Assembly (NCBI GenBank): GCA_035506535.1
Contig: DATJPE010000074.1
Span: 1-64,000, forward strand
Length of the DNA stretch: 64,000 bases
Direction of reading: 5' to 3'
Origin: Actinomycetes bacterium
Lineage (GTDB): Bacteria > Actinomycetota > Actinomycetes > DATJPE01
This document shows positions 45,412-54,272 of this stretch, one piece after another. The notes below the pieces were generated by a model. That model did no database searches. It was not told the DNA's origin and saw nothing but the letters and a program-made list of their open reading frames with translations. Every line of letters starts with the position of its first letter. The first letter of the stretch is position 1. The position numbers were made by a program, and so were the translations under genes.

Positions 45412-47061
45412 TCATCCCTGGCCCGCCGCCGGACCCTCCCGTAGCACCAACGGCTCGTAGGGTGCCTGAGTTCTGCCCTGCTCGGAGATTCTTGGCGACT
45501 TCTCAGCAGGAACTCCCGCGGCGAGCCCTTCCGGCGGGGCCGTCGCGGGAACAGGCGGTGCGAGCGGCAACCGTACCGTGAACACCGTCTCGCCCGGCCG
45601 GCTGCGCACCTCGACGGCACCGCCGTGGGCCTCGACGACCGCGGCCACGATGGCCAGTCCGAGGCCGGTGCTGCCGGCGGCGCGCGAGCGCGAGCCGTCC
45701 CCGCGGGCGAAGCGCTCGAAGACGTCGGGCAGCAGGGCGGGCGGGATCCCCGGGCCGTCGTCGCTGACCGTCAGCACCGCCTGGCCGGCCTCGGGCAGCA
45801 GGCCCACCCGGACCCGGGTGCCGGGCGGGGTGTGGGTGCGGGCGTTCGCCAGCAGGTTGGCCGCCACCTGGTGCAGGCGCGCGGCGTCCCCGGGGACCGT
45901 CATCGGCTCCTCCGGCAGGTCGAGCTCCCAGTGGTGGTCCGGCCCGGCCGCGTGCGCGTCGCTGACCGCGTCGACCAGCAGGGCCGAGAGGTCCACCGGC
46001 ACCTGGTCGACCGGACGGCCGGCGTCGAGGCGGGCCAGGAGCAGCAGGTCCTCGACGAGCCCGGTCATCCGTACGCTCTCCGACTCGACCCGTTCGAGGG
46101 CGTGGCCGACGTCCTCGGGCAGCTCGGCCCGGCGGGGTCGGGTCAGCTCGGCGTAGCCGCGGATCGCCGCCAGCGGGGTCCGCAGCTCGTGGCTGGCGTC
46201 GGCCACGAAGTGGCGTACCCGCATCTCGCTCGCTTGCCGGGCGGCCAGGGCCGCGGCCACGTGGTCGAGCATGCGGTTCAGCGCCGCGCCGACCTGGCCG
46301 ACCTCGGTCCGCGGGTCGGTGTCCTCGGCCGGGACCCTGACCCGCAGGGCGACCTCACCTCGGTCCAGCGGCAGCTCGGCGACCCGGCTGGCGGTCGCTG
46401 CCACCCGCCGCAGCGGGCGCAGGGCCAGGCGCACGATGAGGATCCCGAGCAGGGCGGCGAGCACCAAGCCGAGCACGCCGACCGCGGTGACCACGGCGGC
46501 GAGCTGGTAGACGGTCGTCTGGACGTCGCTGAGCGGCAGGCCGGTGACCAGAACGTCGCCGTCCGGCATTCGGACGGCGACCACGCGGTAGTCCCCCAGC
46601 GTCCCGCCGAGGTCAACCGTGTGCACCCGGCCGTCGACTGGGATGCCGAGCAGGGCCTCGGTCGCCGACGACTCGACGGTACGCGCCGGGTCCCCCACCG
46701 CCGTGACCACGCCGGAGTCGGCGACCGCGCCGTCGACGATGCGGACACCCAGGGTCCCGACCGCCTGACCGGGAGCGTCGAGGAAGACCGGGCGTGCGCC
46801 GTCGTCGCCGTCCGGGTCCGGCCCGCCTCCGCCGGAGCCGCCGCGCCCGCACGCCGCCGGGTTGCCGTAACAGTTGTTGGACCGGTTCGCGGCGGAGAGC
46901 ACCTGCTGGTCGAGGCGGTGCATGAGGAAGCGGTCGAGGGAGACCACGCTGACGACGCCGATGACCACGCTGACGACGGCGAGCAGCGCGAGCAGCCCGG
47001 CGATCAGCCGGGTGCGCAGGCTCCAGCCGCTGAAGGGGCGCCGGATCGTCCGGGGGGTCAT
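45412..47061 (-). CDS. Sensor histidine kinase
   Basis: 549 aa. TM1 at residues 19-41, an extracytoplasmic sensor region to about 185, TM2 at 188-212, then HAMP. The HisKA box is [21 protein letters not shown] (phospho-acceptor H291), and the ATPase core ends in [27 protein letters not shown]. The gene starts within the response regulator stop (ATGA overlap). The C-terminal 50 residues after the ATPase domain are Pro/Glu-rich and unconserved. Confidence 0.92.
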   Translation of the reverse strand: MTPRTIRRPFSGWSLRTRLIAGLLALLAVVSVVIGVVSVVSLDRFLMHRLDQQVLSAANRSNNCYGNPAACGRGGSGGGGPDPDGDDGARPVFLDAPGQAVGTLGVRIVDGAVADSGVVTAVGDPARTVESSATEALLGIPVDGRVHTVDLGGTLGDYRVVAVRMPDGDVLVTGLPLSDVQTTVYQLAAVVTAVGVLGLVLAALLGILIVRLALRPLRRVAATASRVAELPLDRGEVALRVRVPAEDTDPRTEVGQVGAALNRMLDHVAAALAARQASEMRVRHFVADASHELRTPLAAIRGYAELTRPRRAELPEDVGHALERVESESVRMTGLVEDLLLLARLDAGRPVDQVPVDLSALLVDAVSDAHAAGPDHHWELDLPEEPMTVPGDAARLHQVAANLLANARTHTPPGTRVRVGLLPEAGQAVLTVSDDGPGIPPALLPDVFERFARGDGSRSRAAGSTGLGLAIVAAVVEAHGGAVEVRSRPGETVFTVRLPLAPPVPATAPPEGLAAGVPAEKSPRISEQGRTQAPYEPLVLREGPAAGQG

Positions 47062-47810
47062 TCCGCCGGCTTGAGGACGTACCCCGCCCCGCGCATGGTG
47101 TGGATCATCGGCGCGCGGCCGGCGTCCACCTTCTTGCGCAGGTAGGAGATGTAGAGCTCGACGACGTTGGCCTGACCGCCGAAGTCGTAGTTCCAGACCC
47201 GGTCGAGGATCTGGGCCTTGGACAGCACCCGCCGCGGGTTGCGCATGAGATAGCGCAGCAGCTCGTACTCGGTGGCGGTCAGCTGGATCGGGTCGCCGCC
47301 CCGGGTGACCTCGTGGCTGTCCTCGTCGAGGACCAGGTCGCCCACCGTCAGGCGGGAATCGGCCTGCTGCACCAAGACGTGGGTGCGCCGCATGAGGTTG
47401 CGCAGCCGGGCGACGAGCTCCTCCAGGCTGAACGGCTTGGTCACGTAGTCGTCGCCCCCGGCGGTGAGGCCGGCGATCCGGTCCTCGGTGGCGTCCATGG
47501 CCGTGAGGAACAGCACGGGTACGTCGGTCGCGTCGGCTCGCAGCCGGTGCATGACCTCCAGCCCGCTGAGGTCGGGGAGCATGATGTCGAGGACGACGGC
47601 GTCTGGACGGAACTCCCGCGCGGTACGGATGGCGCTCATCCCGTCCCCGGCGGTCCGCACGTCCCATCCCTCGTAGCGCAGCGCCAGCGAGAGCAGGTCG
47701 GTGAGCGTCGGTTCGTCGTCGACCACGAGGACCCGAGGAGGCGTGCCGTCGGGCCGCCGCAGCTCGGTGGCCGGGCGGGTCTGGGCGTCGGTCGTCGTCA
47801 TGCCCCTCAT
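47058..47810 (-). CDS. OmpR/PhoB family response regulator
   Basis: 250 aa. The receiver domain has D75 as phosphorylation site (VVLDIMLPD), DD near residues 31-32 and K125 (TKPF). The winged-helix DNA-binding domain follows (LTATEYELLRYLMRNPRRVLSKAQILDRVWNYDF). Partner of the histidine kinase by overlap. ATG 47810 has AGGAGAG about 10 nt upstream; MTTTD at 47801 is the alternative. The target genes are unknown, though the next genes on the strand are the thiol-oxidation pair. Confidence 0.93.
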   Translation of the reverse strand: MRGMTTTDAQTRPATELRRPDGTPPRVLVVDDEPTLTDLLSLALRYEGWDVRTAGDGMSAIRTAREFRPDAVVLDIMLPDLSGLEVMHRLRADATDVPVLFLTAMDATEDRIAGLTAGGDDYVTKPFSLEELVARLRNLMRRTHVLVQQADSRLTVGDLVLDEDSHEVTRGGDPIQLTATEYELLRYLMRNPRRVLSKAQILDRVWNYDFGGQANVVELYISYLRKKVDAGRAPMIHTMRGAGYVLKPAE

Positions 47811-47851
47811 GGTCGAGCGCTCTCCTGAGCCGATGCCAGGCATTCCCTGTG

Positions 47852-47897
47852 AGTTCCCTGTGAGCTGCCGCTCGAGTTCCCTGTGAGCTGCCGCTCG
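47852..47897. repeat. 23-bp perfect tandem duplication upstream of the response regulator
   Basis: AGTTCCCTGTGAGCTGCCGC plus CTCG repeats at 47852-47874 and 47875-47897, with a partial third copy at 47841-47851. It is close to the start of the regulator gene, so it may alter its promoter. Confidence 0.85.
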
Positions 47898-47969
47898 CCA
47901 GGCCCGCGCTCACCGTCCCCCCGCCCCGACGGTCACCGTCCGGACGCGTGTGTTCAACGCGCCGATCTT

Positions 47970-48033
47970 CTGCAGAAGTCCCATTTGTCCCATTCGGACA
48001 CCCCGGATAGGGGAACAAATGGGACTTCTGCCG
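47970..48033. repeat. 64-bp palindrome, copy B1
   Basis: Arms 47970-47990 and 48013-48033, 2 mismatches; 22-nt loop. The left arm is identical to A1. Confidence 0.92.
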
Positions 48034-48043
48034 TACGTCGTCC

Positions 48044-48107
48044 CTGCACAAGTCCCATTTGTCCGGGTCCTGCCGCGCTTGAAAAGGGACAAAAGGGACT
48101 TCTGCAG
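48044..48107. repeat. 64-bp palindrome, copy B2
   Basis: Arms 48044-48064 and 48087-48107; 22-nt loop. It is 10 nt from B1, so the pair has the same spacing plan as A1-A2. Between divergent genes. Confidence 0.9.
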
Positions 48108-48189
48108 GGTAGGTGGGCGGGTCGAAGGGGGTGTGTGCCGGGAGGGGCGAAGAGCGGGGGGAGCGGGGGAGAGCGGGAGGGCGGAGAGC

Positions 48190-48243
48190 GAGGGGAGGAC
48201 GGAGAGCGTGGGGAGGACGGAGAGCGTGGGGAGGACGGAGAGC
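48190..48243. repeat. 18-bp purine-rich tandem repeat, three copies
   Basis: GTGGGGAGGACGGAGAGC at 48190-48207 (one base different), 48208-48225 and 48226-48243, within a longer G/A-rich stretch from 48110. The interval 47811-48334 holds this array, the palindrome pair and the 23-bp duplication, and no gene. Confidence 0.88.
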
Positions 48244-48334
48244 CGGAGGAGGGGGACGGGGTGCCACAGCACTCACAGGGGTCACACAGGTTGAACACGA
48301 AAGTTGCTCAGAAACGTGGGCCATCGTCGTCGGC

Positions 48335-48820
48335 ATGGCATTCGACCCGTTCGACCCCCAGTCCCCGTCCTCTCGTGCCGCGGCCCGTGACGCTGACGTG
48401 CGTCGGAGCAAGGCCGTGATGACCGGAGTGGCCGGTGTGGCGGTCGTCGGGGTCCTCGGCTTCAGCGTCCTGGCCCACAACGCGACGGTCGCGGCCCGCG
48501 CCGGGACCTCCGGGTCCTCAGAGACCTCCGGCACCTCGACCACCTCCGACGACGGGACGGGCTCTGACGACTCCTCGACCGTCTCGCAGTCGACCGGCTC
48601 CGACGACTCGCAGTCGACCGGCTCCGACGACTCCTCGACCAAGACCAGCGCGACCACCAAGACCAGCTCGACCAAGAAGACCAGCTCGACCAAGAAGACC
48701 AGCACCACCAAGCACTCGAGCAGCACCAGCGGGTCGAGCAGCACGAGTGGTACGAGCAACAGCGTCTCTGTCGGAAGCAGCAACTCCAACAGCGGCCACG
48801 CCACCACGAGGGGGTCGTAG
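48335..48820 (+). CDS. Ser/Thr-rich membrane protein, first gene of the redox operon
   Basis: 161 aa. A short cytoplasmic part and one TM helix (residues about 28-48, VMTGVAGVAVVGVLGFSVLA) precede a low-complexity outer tail of Ser, Thr, Lys and Asp, with repeats such as TGSDDSQ and SSTKKT. No FMN-binding (SGAT) motif is present. It stops 2 bp before the ApbE gene, so it belongs to the operon. The tail may be a flexible spacer or glycosylation region. Whether ApbE modifies it is open. Confidence 0.7.
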   Translation: MAFDPFDPQSPSSRAAARDADVRRSKAVMTGVAGVAVVGVLGFSVLAHNATVAARAGTSGSSETSGTSTTSDDGTGSDDSSTVSQSTGSDDSQSTGSDDSSTKTSATTKTSSTKKTSSTKKTSTTKHSSSTSGSSSTSGTSNSVSVGSSNSNSGHATTRGS

Positions 48821-48822
48821 CC

Positions 48823-49746
48823 ATGACCGACCGACTGCCCGCGACCGAGTGGGACGTCTGGGGCACCACGGCCCGGGTCGTGGTCTCGGACCCCGCAGCC
48901 CTGGGGCCGGCGCGCACCCTGGTCGAGGAGCTGCTGGGGCAGGTGGACCTCGCCGCGAGCCGGTTCCGCGCGGACTCGGAGGTCACCCGGCTGGCCGGCT
49001 CCCAGGGCCGGCCGACCGAGGTCAGCCCGCTGCTGGCCGAGCTGCTCGAGGTGGCCCTCGACGCGGCCCGGCGTACCGACGGCGACGTCGACCCGACCGT
49101 GGGCGCCGCGCTGCGCGACCTGGGCTACGACCGCGACTTCGCCGCCCTTCCCCTGGTGGCGAAGGTTCGCGTGGTCGCGCGGCCGGCGCCGGGCTGGCAG
49201 CGCGTACGTCTCGACGGGACGACCGTCACGGTGCCGGTCGGCACCCTCATCGACCTCGGCGCGACCGCGAAGGCGTGGACCGCTGACCGCGCCGCGCAGC
49301 TGGTTCGCGCCGAGCTGGGCTGCGGGGTGCTGGTGTCCCTCGGCGGGGACATCGCCACCTCCGGTCCGGCACCCGAGGGCGGGTGGCGGGTCCGGGTCCA
49401 GGACCGCCTCGTCGACCCCGGAGCGACGATCACGCTGCCGGCGGGCGCCGCGGTGGCGACCTCGAGCACGGTACGCCGTACCTGGGTCCAGGCGGACCGG
49501 TCCCGCCACCACGTCCTCGACCCCCGGACCGGCTCCCCGGCGCCCGCCGTCTGGCGCTCGGCCACCGTCGCCGCCTGGACCTGCGTCGAGGCGAACACCC
49601 TGACCACCGCCGCCCTCGTGCGCGGCGGCCGGGCCGAGGCGCTGCTGCGCGCGGCCGGCGTACCCGCCCGCCTGGTGACCTCCGGCGGACATGTCGTGAC
49701 CCTCGGCGGATGGCCCGCCGAGGCCGAAGTGGAGGCAGCGTCATGA
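48823..49746 (+). CDS. apbE: FAD:protein FMN transferase (ApbE)
   Basis: 307 aa. The ApbE fold is clear: SRFRADSEVTRL, VDPTVGAALRDLGYDRDF, LIDLGATAKAWTADRAAQ and the metal-binding VSLGGDIATSG. It transfers FMN from FAD to Ser/Thr of a target protein outside the membrane. It lacks a signal peptide here, so a cytosolic or imported variant is possible. It is coupled by ATGA to the ferric-reductase-like gene. The acceptor is not obvious in the operon. Confidence 0.9.
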   Translation: MTDRLPATEWDVWGTTARVVVSDPAALGPARTLVEELLGQVDLAASRFRADSEVTRLAGSQGRPTEVSPLLAELLEVALDAARRTDGDVDPTVGAALRDLGYDRDFAALPLVAKVRVVARPAPGWQRVRLDGTTVTVPVGTLIDLGATAKAWTADRAAQLVRAELGCGVLVSLGGDIATSGPAPEGGWRVRVQDRLVDPGATITLPAGAAVATSSTVRRTWVQADRSRHHVLDPRTGSPAPAVWRSATVAAWTCVEANTLTTAALVRGGRAEALLRAAGVPARLVTSGGHVVTLGGWPAEAEVEAAS

Positions 49747-50306
49747 GCGCGTCCCTGTGGTACCTCGCTCGCGGCACCGGGGTGGTGACGCTGCTGCTGT
49801 TCACCCTCACCCTGGTCCTCGGTGTCACCGCCCGCTCGCGGCGACCCTTCCTCGGGCTGCGCCGGTTCGGGGTCGCCTCGGTGCACCGCGGCGTGAGCCT
49901 GTTCGCCCTCGTGCTGCTCGGCCTGCACGTCGTGACGCTGCTCGCCGACCCGTACGCACAACTGCACCTGGTGAACATCGTCCTTCCGTTCACCTCCAGC
50001 TACCGGCCACTGTGGGTCGGGCTCGGCGCCCTCTCGCTCGACGCCATGCTGGCGCTGGTCATCACCAGCCTGCTGCGCGAACGGATCGGGCACGCGGCCT
50101 GGCGCACCGTGCACTGGGTGGCGTACGCCGCATGGCCGGCCGCGTTCCTGCACTCCCTCGGCAGCGGTACCGACAGCGCGACGCTGTGGATGCGCGTCGT
50201 CGCGGCCACCTGCGCGGTCACCGTGATCGCGGCGGTCGCCTGGCGCTACACCTTCACCCCCGCCGAGACGACGACCGGTCGTCCTGTCCTGGAGCCGGCC
50301 CGATGA
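49743..50306 (+). CDS. Ferric reductase-like bis-heme membrane protein
   Basis: 187 aa with six hydrophobic helices. Two His pairs (H48/H62 spaced 14, in VHRGVSLFALVLLGLHVV, and H124/H137 spaced 13) are the heme b ligands of ferric-reductase/YedZ-like proteins. This would carry electrons across the membrane. There is no C-terminal FAD/NAD domain; the NuoF-like flavoprotein gene overlaps by ATGA and may supply it. The frame upstream is shadow coding inside apbE. Confidence 0.85.
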   Translation: MSASLWYLARGTGVVTLLLFTLTLVLGVTARSRRPFLGLRRFGVASVHRGVSLFALVLLGLHVVTLLADPYAQLHLVNIVLPFTSSYRPLWVGLGALSLDAMLALVITSLLRERIGHAAWRTVHWVAYAAWPAAFLHSLGSGTDSATLWMRVVAATCAVTVIAAVAWRYTFTPAETTTGRPVLEPAR

Positions 50307-51550
50307 GCCTCACCGTCGACGCGCCGTCGGCCCTGGACACGGCGCCGCGGCTGCTGGCCGCCCCCTCGCCCGACCTTGCCACGCACCGCGCTACCTTCGG
50401 CGAGCTGCCGTGGCAGGGCAGGCGTCGGCTGGTCAGCGAGGTCGAGGCCTCCGGGCTGCTCGGCCGTGGTGGAGCCGGCTTCCCGGCCTGGCGCAAGATG
50501 GTGGCCTCCGCCGCGGGCGGCGACGCGGTCGTCATCGCCAACGCCGCGGAGGGCGAGCCCGCCAGCGCCAAGGACGCCACGCTGCTGTCGGTGTCCCCGC
50601 ACCTCGTCCTCGACGGGCTGCAGCTGGCTGCGGAGGCGGTCGGGGCCAAGGAGGCGCACCTGTACGTCCGTCCGGGCCGCGGTGAGCACGCCGCGAGAAC
50701 CGCCCTCGCCGAGCGCCGTGGCCGCGACCGGGTCGAGGTCACCGTGACCCGCGCGTCGGGGCACTTCCTCGACGGCGAGGAGACCGCGGTGATCTCCGCG
50801 CTCGAGGGGCGGGTCGCCCTGCCCCGCGACAAGCGCATCCCCGCACCAGTCTCCGGGATGCGCGGTCGGCCGACGCTGCTGCACAACGTCGAGACGCTGG
50901 CGCACGTCGCGCTGATCGCGCGGGGCGGTTCGGCCTGGTTCCGCACCGCCGGGACCGCGGAGGAACCCGGCACCTTCCTGGCCACGGTGTCCGGCGACGT
51001 CGCGTCGCCCGGTGTCGTGGAGGCCGGGTACGGCGTACCGCTCGCCGACCTGTTCGCCGCGGTGGGCGGGCCGAGCGCGGACCTGCAGGCCGTCCTCATC
51101 GGTGGTTATCACGGCGCCTGGGTACCCCTCGCCGACGCCGACGACGCAGCGCGAATCGCGGTGTCCCGCGCCGGGCTCGCGCCCTACGGCGCGACGCCGG
51201 GCGCAGGCGTCGTCGTGGCCCTGCGCTCCGGCGCCTGCGCTCTCGCCGCGACCTCGAAGGTGCTCACCTACCTGGCGGGGCAGAGCGCCCGGCAATGCGG
51301 GCCGTGCCTCAACGGCCTGCCGGCCCTGGCCGAGAACTTCGCCGCTCTCGCGGGCGGACGGGCCCCGCGCAACTGTGCGCAACGCGTCGAGCGGCTCAGC
51401 GAGCTGGTCGAGCGTCGTGGTGCCTGCCACCACCCGGACGGGACGGCTCGGCTGGCCCGCAGCGCCCTGCGCGCCTTCGAGGAGGACGTGCGAGCCCATC
51501 TGTCCGGGCGCTGCGCGGCGACCGGCCTGATGATCGTGGGCCGGCCATGA
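50303..51550 (+). CDS. NuoF-like NADH/FMN iron-sulfur protein with SLBB domain
   Basis: 415 aa. FMN/NADH motifs of NuoF are present: GLLGRGGAGFPAWRK (51-65), NAAEGEPASAKD (80-91) and GHFLDGEETAV (153-163). An SLBB-like region follows, and the C-terminal Fe-S domain holds C332, C335 (RQCGPC), C358 and C375. Canonical NuoF has CxxCxxC; the first of these is replaced here, so the cluster may be different. It likely oxidises NAD(P)H and passes electrons to the ferredoxin and heme protein. Coupled to both neighbours by 4-bp overlaps. Confidence 0.88.
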   Translation: MSLTVDAPSALDTAPRLLAAPSPDLATHRATFGELPWQGRRRLVSEVEASGLLGRGGAGFPAWRKMVASAAGGDAVVIANAAEGEPASAKDATLLSVSPHLVLDGLQLAAEAVGAKEAHLYVRPGRGEHAARTALAERRGRDRVEVTVTRASGHFLDGEETAVISALEGRVALPRDKRIPAPVSGMRGRPTLLHNVETLAHVALIARGGSAWFRTAGTAEEPGTFLATVSGDVASPGVVEAGYGVPLADLFAAVGGPSADLQAVLIGGYHGAWVPLADADDAARIAVSRAGLAPYGATPGAGVVVALRSGACALAATSKVLTYLAGQSARQCGPCLNGLPALAENFAALAGGRAPRNCAQRVERLSELVERRGACHHPDGTARLARSALRAFEEDVRAHLSGRCAATGLMIVGRP

Positions 51551-51780
51551 GCGCGGAGAAGCGGCTGCACGTCGACTGGACCTCCTGCGAGGGCGCGGGG
51601 CTCTGCCACGAGCTGCTGCCGGAGCTGATGGAGGAGGACCCGTGGGGCTACCCCATGCCCCGTCGGGACCGTACGGCTCCGGGCGGGCGTGACGTGCTGG
51701 TCCCCGGGTCGCTGGTCGGCCACGCCCAGCGGGCCGTACGGACCTGCCCCCGCCTCGCGCTCAGCCTGCAGCGCGTCTGA
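51547..51780 (+). CDS. Small ferredoxin, 3Fe-4S type
   Basis: 77 aa. Three cysteines are spaced as in single-cluster 3Fe-4S ferredoxins: C14-x5-C20 (CEGAGLCHELLPELM) and C67-P (TCPRL). Acts as electron carrier between the NuoF-like protein and partner(s). ATG 51547 overlaps the upstream stop (ATGA). Last gene of the five-gene redox operon. Confidence 0.85.
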   Translation: MSAEKRLHVDWTSCEGAGLCHELLPELMEEDPWGYPMPRRDRTAPGGRDVLVPGSLVGHAQRAVRTCPRLALSLQRV

Positions 51781-51792
51781 CACGTCGGCGCG

Positions 51793-52479
51793 TCACTCGT
51801 CCCTCGGCCACGTCCCGAAGGCCCCCCAGCCTCGGTCGGGGAAGCCGGCGGCCGTCGCGACCTGAGCGGAGGCGATGTTGTCGGGGTCGTGCAGGTACGT
51901 CGGGATCGCGCCGCGCGCCAGCACCGCCCGCGCCGCCTGGGCGACCAGGCGGCGCGCCAGCCCGCGCCCGCGCGCCTCGGGTTCGGTGCCCACGGCGATC
52001 TCCCAGCCGGCGTCGTCGTGGCGTTTCAGTCCGACGCCCGCGAGGTAACGTCCGTCGTCGTCCAGCACGACCAGGGCCTGGCCGCCGAACGGCCTGAGCC
52101 AGTCGGGCAGCGCCGGATCGGCCACGTCGAGCCACTCACCGACGTCTGCCAGCGGCGCGGGCTCGGTGCTCCATCGGTACACGGCCTGGTACACCTGCAG
52201 GTCGGGCCGCCCCATCGCGGCGGGCAGGCGCTCGAAGAGCGCCTCGACGTCCGCGGCGGGGGCGTTCGCCTCCCCGAGCCGCGCGTAGGCCTGCGGAGCC
52301 ACGCCGAGCACCCCCGCGCCGTCGGCCCGCACCACACCGGTCACCGGGTGCACCTCGCCGTCCCAGCCGGGCACGGCGTTGCGCGGGTTGGCGACCACCT
52401 CCACGCCCGCGCCCGTGGGCGGCCATGCCCCGGCCCAGCTGCGCAGGTGCTCGGCAAGTCGGGCCGGGGCGTCGTCCAC
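51793..52479 (-). CDS. GNAT family acetyltransferase
   Basis: 228 aa. The C-terminal GNAT domain has the acetyl-CoA loop TEPEARGRGLARRLVAQAARAVLARG and the terminal YLHDPDNIASAQVATAAGFPD. The N-terminal 90 residues are a separate region without recognisable motif. Substrate unknown. GTG 52479 follows GACGCT by 6 nt, a partial match to the leaderless pattern. Convergent with the ferredoxin gene. Confidence 0.82.
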   Translation of the reverse strand: MDDAPARLAEHLRSWAGAWPPTGAGVEVVANPRNAVPGWDGEVHPVTGVVRADGAGVLGVAPQAYARLGEANAPAADVEALFERLPAAMGRPDLQVYQAVYRWSTEPAPLADVGEWLDVADPALPDWLRPFGGQALVVLDDDGRYLAGVGLKRHDDAGWEIAVGTEPEARGRGLARRLVAQAARAVLARGAIPTYLHDPDNIASAQVATAAGFPDRGWGAFGTWPRDE

Positions 52480-52516
52480 CCGGGAAGCGTCTCAGACCGT
52501 GATCACGCCGCGGGAC

Positions 52517-54181
52517 TCACTCCACGGACACGAAGTTGATCTGGTCGGCGTCCTTGGCGATCTCCTCCTCCATGCGCTCGTGGGACAGCGTGGAGGCGAT
52601 GGCCCAGTAGTAGATGATCAGGCTGAAGACGATCACCACGATGAGGTCCCACCACTCGGGCAGCACGTTGTGCGCGCCGGTGCCGTACCGGCCGAGCGCC
52701 CCGATGATCACGCACCCGATGATCCAGGGACCGATCCACACCGCCGGCCGCAGCATGCGCAAGGCGTTGGTGTGCTCCTTGGCGGAGCCGATCCCGAAGA
52801 TGAGCAGGCCGACGAGCAGAGCCACGGCCAGCTTCCACGTGTACTCGTAGCCGCCCCAGTAGATGATCAGGTTGGCCGAGCAGAAGGCCACGGGCATGAG
52901 GAACTTCCCGGCCGGCATCTGGTACGGCCGCGCGCGGCCGGTGTCCCGCATCCGTAGCGAGGCCAGCGAGACCGGCGCGAACGCGTACATGATGGCCGTG
53001 GCGCCCGTGACCACGCCGACCAGGCGGTTCCAGCTGGGGAACGGGCCGAAGCACAGCCACCCGACCACCGCGGCCACGAGGATCGAGGTGACCGGCACGC
53101 CCTTGGCGTTCGTGCTCGCGAGCTTGGACGGCATCTCGCGTTCCTCACCGAGGGCGTAGGAGATGCGGGCCGTCGTGCCGACATACACGATGCCGGTGCC
53201 CGCTGGGGAGATCACCGCGTCGATGACGAGGATGGTCGCCAGCCAGGTGGCACCCACGGCGAGGGCGAGGGTGTACCAGGCGCCGTAGTCGGAGGGGTTG
53301 GTGCCGAGCGGGGAGTGCCAGCTCTTCGAGACGTTCTTGGGATCGACTGCACCGATGAACGTGACCTGCAGCAGCAGGTAGAGCAGGGCGCCGATCGACA
53401 TCGCGACGATGATGGCCTTGGACAGGTCCTTCTTCGGGTTGCGGGCCTCGCCGCCGAGCTGTACCGCCTGCTCGAAGCCCTGCAGGGCGAACACCACGCC
53501 GGCGGGGAGTGCCGCGAAAACCCCGTGGATGCCGAACGGCATGAAGCCGCCCCCGGACGTGAAGTTGCTCGTGTGGAAGGACAGCGAGGACACGACGATG
53601 ATCGCGAGCAGCGGGACCGCGGTCTTCCAGAGGACGATGATCGCGTTGCTCTCGGACATGAACTTGGCGCCGGCGAGGTTCATCGCGGTGAACAGGATGA
53701 GCGCCAGAGTGGCCACGAACAGGCCGCGGCTGTTGAGCAAGCCGGCGCGGGAACCGCTCTCGTGCAGCATCGAGAAGTGCTCGTTGACTACCTTGATGCT
53801 GTTGACGTAGGCGATCGCCGCGAGGATCTCGATGGGCGCGATCGCGACCGCCTGCAGCCAGGAGGCCCAGCCGGCGGTGAAGCCGGCAAGCGGGCCGTGC
53901 GAGTAGTACGGGAAGCGGCCGGTTCCACCGGCGACCGGGTAGGCCGCGCCGAGCTCGGCGTAGACCAGGGCGAGCACGGTCAGCATCGCCGCCGCCAGGA
54001 CCCAGGAGATGATCGAGGCGGGGCCCGCCGTCTCGGCGGCGTTCAGCGCACCGAGCAGCCACCCCGACCCGATGATCGAGCCGAGCGAGACGAACATGAG
54101 GCCGTAGAAGCCGACCGATCGCTTCAGGTGGCCTGGCTGGTGGAGCGGGGCTTCCTCGTACGGGTCGATCATCTGGCTCAT
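52517..54181 (-). CDS. APC family amino-acid permease
   Basis: 554 aa, about 12-14 TM helices. The APC motifs GSIIGSGWLLGAL (helix 1) and the GFEQAVQLGGEARNPKKDLSKAII loop are clear. Transports amino acids or amines; substrate not assignable. GGGAGG precedes ATG 54181; upstream frame overlaps the K+ channel promoter region. Divergent from the channel gene. Confidence 0.88.
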   Translation of the reverse strand: MSQMIDPYEEAPLHQPGHLKRSVGFYGLMFVSLGSIIGSGWLLGALNAAETAGPASIISWVLAAAMLTVLALVYAELGAAYPVAGGTGRFPYYSHGPLAGFTAGWASWLQAVAIAPIEILAAIAYVNSIKVVNEHFSMLHESGSRAGLLNSRGLFVATLALILFTAMNLAGAKFMSESNAIIVLWKTAVPLLAIIVVSSLSFHTSNFTSGGGFMPFGIHGVFAALPAGVVFALQGFEQAVQLGGEARNPKKDLSKAIIVAMSIGALLYLLLQVTFIGAVDPKNVSKSWHSPLGTNPSDYGAWYTLALAVGATWLATILVIDAVISPAGTGIVYVGTTARISYALGEEREMPSKLASTNAKGVPVTSILVAAVVGWLCFGPFPSWNRLVGVVTGATAIMYAFAPVSLASLRMRDTGRARPYQMPAGKFLMPVAFCSANLIIYWGGYEYTWKLAVALLVGLLIFGIGSAKEHTNALRMLRPAVWIGPWIIGCVIIGALGRYGTGAHNVLPEWWDLIVVIVFSLIIYYWAIASTLSHERMEEEIAKDADQINFVSVE

Positions 54182-54272
54182 CCGGACCTCCCGCCAGTCG
54201 GCAGCAAAGAACCGGGGTGAGGGCGGCGTGTCACGGCCGGACCTCGACCTCGAAGGCGTGGGATAGCGTGCC

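Noticed and set aside
47910-48298. Short frames across the palindrome pair B, rich in KSHLSH/GTNGT-like peptides
   Set aside because: They are translations of the inverted repeat arms and purine repeats, present on both strands, with no start context.
47062-49692. 1426-residue minus-strand frame upstream of the histidine kinase
   Set aside because: It runs through the response regulator in another frame, the palindromes and antisense to apbE; only 45412-47061 is a recognised protein.
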